A DNA stretch of 64,000 nucleotides from CATOSP01 sp965204715. GTDB taxonomy: Bacteria > Chloroflexota > Dehalococcoidia > Lucifugimonadales > UBA3495. The DNA lies in assembly GCA_965204715.1 (NCBI GenBank), contig OZ242009.1, positions 4,154,001-4,218,000 on the forward strand, given 5' to 3'. Below are positions 58,391 to 64,000 of this stretch, in pieces (positions within the stretch are counted from its first letter, which is position 1; each line of letters begins with the position of its first letter). A model generated the notes under the pieces. It was not told where the DNA came from. It saw only the letters and a list, made by a program, of their open reading frames with translations, and did no database searches. A program made the position numbers and the translations under genes.

Positions 58391-59680
58391 ATGCCGGCCT
58401 ATGCGGTAATCGGAGGCCAATGGGGCGATGAGGGCAAGGGGAAAGTCATTGACTACCTTGCCGGCAGCACTTCCGCGGTCGTCCGATTCGCCGGGGGGCC
58501 CAACGCGGGGCATACCGTCGTCAACGACAAAGGCAAGTTCCAGCTTCACTTGGTGCCCTCGGGACTGTTCTGGCCCGACGCCTGCGCCATCATCGGCAAC
58601 GGGGTGGTCATCGACGCCGACGTACTTCTGGGAGAATTGTCCGAGCTTGACTCCCGCGGCATCGACACCAGCCGGTTCTACGTTAGCGAGCGGGCGCACT
58701 TGATCATGCCCTACCACATTCTCCTGGACCAACTTGAGGAAGAGGCCAAGGGGGAAGCAGCCATCGGTACCACGGGCAGGGGTGTCGGCCCGGCCTACAC
58801 CGACAAGATCAGCCGCTTGGGCATCCGCGTCGGGGACCTGCTGGACCTCGAAGGAAGCCTTGCTTCCCGCCTGGAGCAGACTCTGGAGTTCAAGAACCAG
58901 GTCATTACCAAGATATACGAGAAGGAACCCCTGGAGTTCGACTCTGTCTTCCAACAGTGTACCGACTGGGCGGAACAGTTGGCCCCTTACGTCAGGCCAA
59001 CGGAACAGCTCGTCCAGGACATGCTCGACCAGGGCAAGAACATACTGCTGGAAGGCGCCCAGGGGACGCTGCTGGACATCGACCACGGTTCCTATCCCTA
59101 CGTGACTTCCTCATCGCCCAGCATCGGCGGGGCCAGCACCGGCATTGGGTTGAGTCCCCAGTCCATTGTGGGCGTGCTGGGGGTGTTCAAGGCGTACTCT
59201 ACCAGGGTCGGCGGGGGACCCATGCCCTCAGAGATGCACGGGCAGATGGCCGAAGACCTGCGGGAGAAGGCCCAGGAGTTCGGCGTCACCACTGGGCGGG
59301 CGCGAAGGGTGGGCTGGTTCGACGCGGTGGCCGGGCGGTACAGCCGGGAAGTCAACGGTTTCACCGGCCTGGTCCTGACCCGCCTGGACATACTCGACGG
59401 TTTCAAATCGGTCAAGGTTTGCGTGGGCTACAAAGTTGACGGACATGAGCAGGCCCGGTTCCCTTCCAACACCAACGTCCTGGCACAGTGCGAGCCTATA
59501 TTCGAGGAATGGCCCGGTTGGGACGAACCCACTGCCAGCGCCACCAGCGCCAAGCAGCTTCCGGCCAACGCCCTGGCTTACGTCAGGCGCATCGAGGAAT
59601 TGGTCGGTTGCAAGGTGCAGATAATCTCCACTGGCCCCAGTCGCGCCGAGACCATCCTGGTCGAGCCGGTCATTGTTTAG
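58391..59680 (+). CDS. purA: Adenylosuccinate synthetase
   Basis: PurA joins IMP and aspartate with GTP to make adenylosuccinate in AMP synthesis. The 429-residue protein has the GTP-binding loop GGQWGDEGKGKVIDYLA, FAGGPNAGHTVV, IGTTGRGVGPAYTDK, EGAQGTLLDIDHGSYPYVT and the C-terminal base-binding SxTKxD-equivalent region. Length and motifs are canonical. It is flanked by the IS element and orphan gene upstream and a TIM-barrel-like gene 21 bp downstream. Confidence 0.97.
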   Translation: MPAYAVIGGQWGDEGKGKVIDYLAGSTSAVVRFAGGPNAGHTVVNDKGKFQLHLVPSGLFWPDACAIIGNGVVIDADVLLGELSELDSRGIDTSRFYVSERAHLIMPYHILLDQLEEEAKGEAAIGTTGRGVGPAYTDKISRLGIRVGDLLDLEGSLASRLEQTLEFKNQVITKIYEKEPLEFDSVFQQCTDWAEQLAPYVRPTEQLVQDMLDQGKNILLEGAQGTLLDIDHGSYPYVTSSSPSIGGASTGIGLSPQSIVGVLGVFKAYSTRVGGGPMPSEMHGQMAEDLREKAQEFGVTTGRARRVGWFDAVAGRYSREVNGFTGLVLTRLDILDGFKSVKVCVGYKVDGHEQARFPSNTNVLAQCEPIFEEWPGWDEPTASATSAKQLPANALAYVRRIEELVGCKVQIISTGPSRAETILVEPVIV

Positions 59681-59701
59681 GGGCATTGCAGCCCCGCGGC
59701 C

Positions 59702-60469
59702 ATGACGCCCTACATCGGTATAACCGGGTTCACCACGGCGGCAGAGGTATCCGAGGTTGTCCAGGGCCTGCCGCCGACTCCTGACCGCCTGCTGATGTGC
59801 GGCGTCCTGTTGAGCAATGCCCTCCTCTCCGGCCAGTCCAGTGACGCTCCCGGCCGCTGCCCGCCGCCGGATGCCATAGCCGGCATCTTCTCCGGCGACT
59901 CTCGCTGCCTCAACCTGGTCCATTACCGCCCCCGTGCCGGGACCGACTTGGTGGAAGCATTGACCCACGCGACCGCCATCGGCGGCGAGAACTGCCACGG
60001 GTTGCAGATAAACGCCACCCGTGGGGCTACTTGGCCCGACCCCCAGGCCCTCCGAGAGTACCGGGACCGTTGCCAACCGAAACGTATTGTGCTGCAAGTA
60101 GGCGGCGAGGCTATGGAGTTGGCCGAAGGCCGGCCGGGGGAAATAGCCCGACGCTGCGCCGCCTACGAGGGCATAATCACCGACGCGCTGATAGACGCTT
60201 CCGAGGGCATGGGCGTTCCCTTGGACGCGGCCCGCTCCGCCGCATACCTGTCCGCCGTGGCGGATGCGGCCCCGACACTGGGGTTGGTGGTAGCCGGAGG
60301 TCTCCATGCCGGGAACCTGATCTCCCTGCTGTCACCCCTCCTTCCCCGCTGGTCCCACGTAAGTATCGACGCCGAGGGACGCCTGCGCGATGCCCAGGAC
60401 CGCCTATCCGTACCCGAGTCCATGGCATACCTGGCGGCGGGGCTGGAGTTGCTAAACAAGCAATTCTAG
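59702..60469 (+). CDS. TIM-barrel-like protein of unknown function (TrpF-like ending)
   Basis: The 255-residue protein starts TPYIGITGFTTAAEVSEVVQ and ends with a phosphate-binding-like loop, LVVAGGLHAGNLISLL, followed by VSIDAEGRLRD. The alternation of hydrophobic strands and helices and the final GG-loop resemble phosphoribosylanthranilate isomerase and other phosphate-binding TIM barrels, but no Trp neighbours exist and key residues of TrpF are not evident. It starts 21 bp after purA and is probably cotranscribed. Confidence 0.5.
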   Translation: MTPYIGITGFTTAAEVSEVVQGLPPTPDRLLMCGVLLSNALLSGQSSDAPGRCPPPDAIAGIFSGDSRCLNLVHYRPRAGTDLVEALTHATAIGGENCHGLQINATRGATWPDPQALREYRDRCQPKRIVLQVGGEAMELAEGRPGEIARRCAAYEGIITDALIDASEGMGVPLDAARSAAYLSAVADAAPTLGLVVAGGLHAGNLISLLSPLLPRWSHVSIDAEGRLRDAQDRLSVPESMAYLAAGLELLNKQF

Positions 60470-60521
60470 CTTTGCGTACAAAAGCTGATCATTATGCAGG
60501 GCTGGTTGAAGGAGATGCGAG

Positions 60522-61292
60522 TTGAATGACTTTGAAAGGGGTAGGATCATAGCCCTCAACTTTCTGAGAGGAGAGAATCCCTCGGTTGGGGTCGAGGATA
60601 CGATGACATCCAGCGGAGTCAAGCGCATCGTTTGCCTCGCTAATTCACGAAAACCGAGAGGACGCTGTATCGCTGGCAAAGAAATTTTGGATGACGGACA
60701 ACTCGGAGGTTGGATCCGGCCAGTGAGTGCCCGCCCAACTGAAGAAGTGTCTCAAATCGAGCGTCAATATGAAAACGGTAGAGAGCCTCAACTCCTAGAT
60801 GTCATTGATGTACCTCTTCGGCTCGCGCTTCCCAAAAATCACCAACAGGAGAATTGGCTTCTTGATCCAGACCGACGCTGGCGTAATATCGGCCAAATCA
60901 CACCGAGTCAGTTAGTGGAATTCGTTGATCAAGATTCCCCGCTCTGGATCAATGGCCACAGCACTGCTAATGGGATAAACGACAGAGTCCCGTTCTCTTC
61001 AGCCGGTTTCCTTAACAACTCATTGCGACTCATCAGGGTTGACGGGATTGAGTTGGTCGTTTCCCGACCTGGCCAGGCTTTTGGCAGCAATAGGCGTAGA
61101 CTACAGGGACATTTCCGGTATCATGGTGCAGATTACTGGCTTTGGGTGACTGATCCTATCTACGAGCGGCAGTACTTTCGGCAACCTAATGGCAACTACT
61201 CAATCGGCGAGTGTTTTCTAACTCTAAGTCTTGGAGAGCCATACAATGACGGTTACGTTTATAAGCTGGTCGCCGCAATTATCGAACCGTAA
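60522..61292 (+). CDS. Predicted dual OB-fold domain protein, first gene of a DUF488 cassette
   Basis: The start is TTG 60522 with AAGGAG seven bases upstream (256 residues), or ATG 60603 (229 residues), which begins closer to family homology: GVKRIVCLANSRKPRGRCIAG. Further features are GGWIRPVSARPTEEVSQIER, QLLDVIDVPL, ENWLLDPDRRW, LWINGHSTANGINDR and a terminal YWLWVTDPIYERQYF then LTLSLGEP and YKLVAAIIEP. I recognise this as the dual-OB-containing family seen beside DUF488 genes; OB folds usually bind nucleic acids. The next gene starts 14 bp downstream. Confidence 0.7.
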   Translation: MNDFERGRIIALNFLRGENPSVGVEDTMTSSGVKRIVCLANSRKPRGRCIAGKEILDDGQLGGWIRPVSARPTEEVSQIERQYENGREPQLLDVIDVPLRLALPKNHQQENWLLDPDRRWRNIGQITPSQLVEFVDQDSPLWINGHSTANGINDRVPFSSAGFLNNSLRLIRVDGIELVVSRPGQAFGSNRRRLQGHFRYHGADYWLWVTDPIYERQYFRQPNGNYSIGECFLTLSLGEPYNDGYVYKLVAAIIEP

Positions 61293-61306
61293 TTAGGAGT
61301 GCTATC

Positions 61307-61942
61307 TTGAGTGTAACGCAACATCCGGTGTTCACAGTCGGCCACTCCAACCACTCGCTAGAGGCATTCCTGATGCTGCTGGTGCGGCATGGAATTGACG
61401 AGGTAGTAGACGTCCGTTCCGCTCCCTACAGTCGTTACGCCCCTCAATATAACCACGATAACTTGGAAGAGGCGCTGGAAACTGTGGGACTCGGATATTC
61501 GTTCCTTGGTGGAGAACTCGGCGGCAGGCCGGCAGACCACGCGTGCTATGATGCAGACGGGCGGGTCCGGTATGACTTGCTGGCAAACACGGATCCGTTT
61601 GACGATGGCATAAGGCAAATAATGCGCCGGGCAGACGATAGTCGCCTTGCTCTTATGTGCACGGAGAAGGAACCGTTGGAATGTCACCGCACCCTGCTGG
61701 TTGCTAGGGGGCTGGTGGAGCGGGGAGTTGACGTTGAACACATTCTGGCCAGCGGCGGTATCGAGCGCCATGAGGATGCGATGGATAGGCTGATGGACAT
61801 TTTCAAGTTGCCGCACAACGGAGATATGTTTCGCTCACGGAGTGACGTTATTGATGAAGCCCTGGCCCGCCAATCGCAGAAAGTGGCTTATGTTGGAGAA
61901 CCGATGCCCGTCGGCGTGGATGATTGGGAGAATGCGTTTTGA
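61307..61942 (+). CDS. DUF488 protein A
   Basis: The TTG start has AGGAG eight bases upstream; the product has 211 residues. DUF488 motifs are complete: VFTVGHSNHSLEAFLMLL, VVDVRSAPYSRYAPQYN, YSFLGGELGGRP and ALMCTEKEPLECHRTLLVARGL, where the Cys-x7-Cys-His-Arg cluster is the likely active or metal site. The last 50 residues are a variable tail. The biochemical activity of the family is not established. Its stop overlaps the next start as TTGA. Confidence 0.85.
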   Translation: MSVTQHPVFTVGHSNHSLEAFLMLLVRHGIDEVVDVRSAPYSRYAPQYNHDNLEEALETVGLGYSFLGGELGGRPADHACYDADGRVRYDLLANTDPFDDGIRQIMRRADDSRLALMCTEKEPLECHRTLLVARGLVERGVDVEHILASGGIERHEDAMDRLMDIFKLPHNGDMFRSRSDVIDEALARQSQKVAYVGEPMPVGVDDWENAF

Positions 61943-62376
61943 GGGTTTATACCATAGGGTTCACGAAAAAGTCGGCGTCGGACTTTTTTGAGTTGCTGAA
62001 AGAGTCGGGCGCAAGGCGTTTGGTGGACGTCCGCCTGAACAATGTCTCCCAATTGTCGGGGTTCGCCAAGAGAGACGACCTGGCGTATTTCCTGGACAAA
62101 ATCTGCCGGATGACATACGTTCATCTACCGGAGTTGGCGCCCACCAGAGAGATGTTGGACGCTTACCGGAAAGACCACCACGATTGGGAAACTTACGAGC
62201 GTCAGTTTCTCGCTCTAATGGACGAACGGCGGATTGGCAAGAAGGGTATAAAGAGAGTGATTTCAAACGGATGTCTGTTGTGCAGCGAGGACAAGCCAGA
62301 CCGATGCCATCGTAGGCTGGTGGCTGAATATCTGGACCGGCAGTGGGGCGATGTCGAAATCGTCCACCTGGGCTGA
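61939..62376 (+). CDS. DUF488 protein B
   Basis: With TTG 61939 overlapping the previous stop (TTGA) the product has 145 residues. It starts RVYTIGFTKKSASDFFELL, has RLVDVRLNNVSQLSGFAKRD, MTYVHLPELAPTREMLDAYR and the cluster LLCSEDKPDRCHRRLVAEYL, equivalent to that of protein A but in a clearly different subgroup (VRLNN instead of VRSAP). The overlap and the shared cassette imply that the two DUF488 proteins are made together, perhaps as a heteromer. Confidence 0.85.
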   Translation: MRVYTIGFTKKSASDFFELLKESGARRLVDVRLNNVSQLSGFAKRDDLAYFLDKICRMTYVHLPELAPTREMLDAYRKDHHDWETYERQFLALMDERRIGKKGIKRVISNGCLLCSEDKPDRCHRRLVAEYLDRQWGDVEIVHLG

Positions 62377-62390
62377 CAGGAGGGACCGAT

Positions 62391-63341
62391 ATGTCACAAG
62401 TTAACACGGTTTTGGGGCCGGTGGATACCGCCGACCTGGGGTTTACACTCAGCCACGAGCATGTCACCCTGGGAGCCGCAGGGGCCGCGGCCACCTACCC
62501 CGGTTTCCAGGACCGTCAGCACATCGCCGACTCCGCAACTGCTGCCCTTGCCGAGGCTTACGAGGGCGGCGTGCGGACCATCATTGACGTTACCACCTTC
62601 GACTTGGGCCGGGACGTTTCGATGATGGTCGAGGTCAGCCAGCGCACAGGGGTCCACGTCATCCCCTGCACCGGGAACCACCTGGCCGTGCCGCGCATCT
62701 TCTGGGGCGCGCCGGTCGACCGGGTGGCCGAGCTATTCATCAAGGAAATCGAGGAAGGGATTGAGGACTCCGGAGTAAAAGCCGGGATCATCAAGGTTGC
62801 CAGCGACCGGGGCGGCGTGACTCCCAACGAGGAGACCGTGCTCCGGGCCGCCGCGCGGGCCTGCAACGCCACCGGAACGCGCATCAGTACCCATACCTGG
62901 TCACCGGACCGCGTCGGTGAGCAGCAGGTGCGCATTCTCAAGGAGGAAGGCGTTGACCTCAACCGGGTGTACGTGGGCCACAGCAACGACGACACCGACG
63001 TTGGCTATCTGACCGGACTGCTAGAAGAAGGGGTGTGGTTGGGCCTGGACCGTTACCCTGGCGGAAGGACGCCCGAGACTCCGACCTGGGACGTGCGCAC
63101 TGCCGTCGTCAAGCAGTTGATCGACGCGGGCTGGGCGCACCGGCTGATGCTGTCCCACGACCACTCCACACCGGCAGTACAACCTTCCGAGGAGTTGCGC
63201 CAGGAGCGGGAGCAGTTCAACCCCGACGGATACCTGTTCATCACCCGTAACGTCCTGCCCCGGCTGCTGGAACTGGGCGCAACCGACGCCGATGTCCAGG
63301 CTATCATGGTGGACAATCCCCGCCGTTTCTTCGAGGACTAA
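62391..63341 (+). CDS. Phosphotriesterase-family metal-dependent hydrolase
   Basis: The 316-residue protein (ATG 62391, AGGAGG upstream) has the binuclear-metal ligands of the PTE/lactonase family: LSHEHVTLG, the bridging Lys in AGIIKVASDRGG, STHTWSPDRV, VYVGHSNDDTDV and LSHDHSTPAV. Most members of this group are lactonases or general esterases, so lactone or phosphotriester hydrolysis is possible. It starts 14 bp after DUF488 B but has base composition like the core genome, so it may not belong to the cassette. Confidence 0.9.
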   Translation: MSQVNTVLGPVDTADLGFTLSHEHVTLGAAGAAATYPGFQDRQHIADSATAALAEAYEGGVRTIIDVTTFDLGRDVSMMVEVSQRTGVHVIPCTGNHLAVPRIFWGAPVDRVAELFIKEIEEGIEDSGVKAGIIKVASDRGGVTPNEETVLRAAARACNATGTRISTHTWSPDRVGEQQVRILKEEGVDLNRVYVGHSNDDTDVGYLTGLLEEGVWLGLDRYPGGRTPETPTWDVRTAVVKQLIDAGWAHRLMLSHDHSTPAVQPSEELRQEREQFNPDGYLFITRNVLPRLLELGATDADVQAIMVDNPRRFFED

Positions 63342-63396
63342 CCCTTCAATCCGCGTGCATAGCTGGTCCCGGCGCTGCTGATGGTACAATAGGAAC

Positions 63397-64000
63397 ATGG
63401 CGACCGAACCACAGCTTGACCCGCAGTCATTGGTAGCTCGCATCATCGCTGAGCTTCAGGCCAACCCTGAAGCTCAGCAGTTGCTTCTGCGCGCCCTTCT
63501 CACCAACGAGTTCCTGGGTATGCCCACCCGCCTCGACGCCATCTAAAAGGACATCGCGGAACTGAAGGAGGACGTGGCGGAGCTCAAAGAGGATGTAGGC
63601 GAACTGAAGAACGACATGGGAACCATCAAGGGCATTATCCTGAAGAACACTCTCCATAGGCGGCTCAGCAGCGAAATTTACCATCCGTTGCAACTCAGAC
63701 GGCCCAGGTTGATTCAAAGCCCCATGCAACACCCAGGGGAAGAGTTCATCGACCTGATCGACGATGCGGTGCTTGATGGGAGTATCAGCAGCGAGAACAA
63801 GACAAGGATCGACAAGACGGATTTCATCATACGCGCCCAGAGGCGGAGCGAAAGGACCGTCGTGTGGATAGTGGCTGAAGTATCCAACAGAGTGGGCGAG
63901 AGTGACGTCGTACGCGCCAGGGAGTCCGCCGATATCCTGGGTATTTTAATCGATGAGGAAATAGTAGCCGTGGTTTCAGGTTACAGCATCAACCTCCGCG
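63397..64000 (+). pseudogene. Coiled-coil / nuclease-like gene interrupted by one in-frame stop (partial at window end)
   Basis: From ATG 63397 the first 49 codons (ATEPQLDPQSLVARIIAELQ ... TRLDAI) end in TAA at 63544-63546. The same frame continues without any break to the window end: KDIAELKEDVAELKEDVG (coiled coil), EEFIDLIDDAVLDG, then VVWIVAEVSNRVGESDVVRA, a pattern like the core of PD-(D/E)XK-type nuclease relatives that follow such coiled coils. Sequence context suggests that the stop replaced a Glu codon (GAA). TACAAT lies six bases ahead of the ATG. It may be a young pseudogene, a readthrough gene or a sequencing error. Confidence 0.55.

Noticed and set aside
1..64000. CRISPR arrays, rRNA genes, prophage or integrase genes
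   Set aside because: I looked for regularly spaced repeats, rRNA core segments and tyrosine/serine recombinase motifs and found none.

Overview
This window is a GC-rich, gene-dense bacterial chromosome segment. The gene content fits a marine or environmental Chloroflexota of the Dehalococcoidia/SAR202 type: a C-type anaerobic cobalamin pathway, an F420/FMN luciferase-like monooxygenase, an inositol-phospholipid gene set, MoxR/DUF58 modules, many GTG/TTG starts, and a sulfite-oxidase-type tail at the left edge. That assignment is an inference from family content; no rRNA or marker tree was available. There are two tRNA genes (Gln-UUG and Asn-GUU), no rRNA and no CRISPR array.

Layout. 0-10 kb: end of a molybdopterin oxidoreductase, a divergent PlsY-like acyltransferase, a TPR protein, a glutaredoxin, recA-recX, then a minus-strand operon rny-ymdB-PHP-plsY-zinc-finger membrane protein that diverges from dnaJ-prmA. 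11-20 kb: redox and riboflavin genes (LLM oxidoreductase, ribH, a two-domain thioredoxin-fold protein), then ino1-pimA-like-pgsA-like genes that together predict phosphatidylinositol and a mannosylated derivative, then a PP2C phosphatase beside an atypical protein kinase. 19-28 kb: MoxR/DUF58/DUF4129, a sugar nucleotidyltransferase, tRNA-Gln, ruvX and alaS. 28-38.5 kb: SWIM protein, MFS exporter, hemA, then cbiC-cbiX-cbiD-cbiT-cbiL-cbiF-cbiG-cbiH, which carry tetrapyrrole synthesis from glutamyl-tRNA into the anaerobic corrin pathway. 38.6-49 kb: YtxH protein, a structured non-coding stretch, a Gld-type ABC exporter (ATPase, permease/GldG fusion, DUF4340), an amidase with a small partner, two lipoproteins and acetyl-CoA synthetase. 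49-56.5 kb: DUF805, ASCH, tRNA-Asn, nhaA, and a circularly permuted ATP-grasp/transglutaminase/alpha-E module.

56.7-64 kb looks more accessory: a decayed IS630-family element with intact ends and a TA target duplication sits 3 nt upstream of an orphan gene; purA and a TIM-barrel-like protein follow; then comes a compact three-gene cassette of a predicted dual-OB-fold protein and two different DUF488 proteins, all starting with TTG and with the last two coupled by a TTGA overlap. A phosphotriesterase-family hydrolase and a coiled-coil/nuclease-like gene interrupted by one in-frame stop close the window. The dual-OB/DUF488/DUF488 cassette is the best candidate for an undescribed system here.
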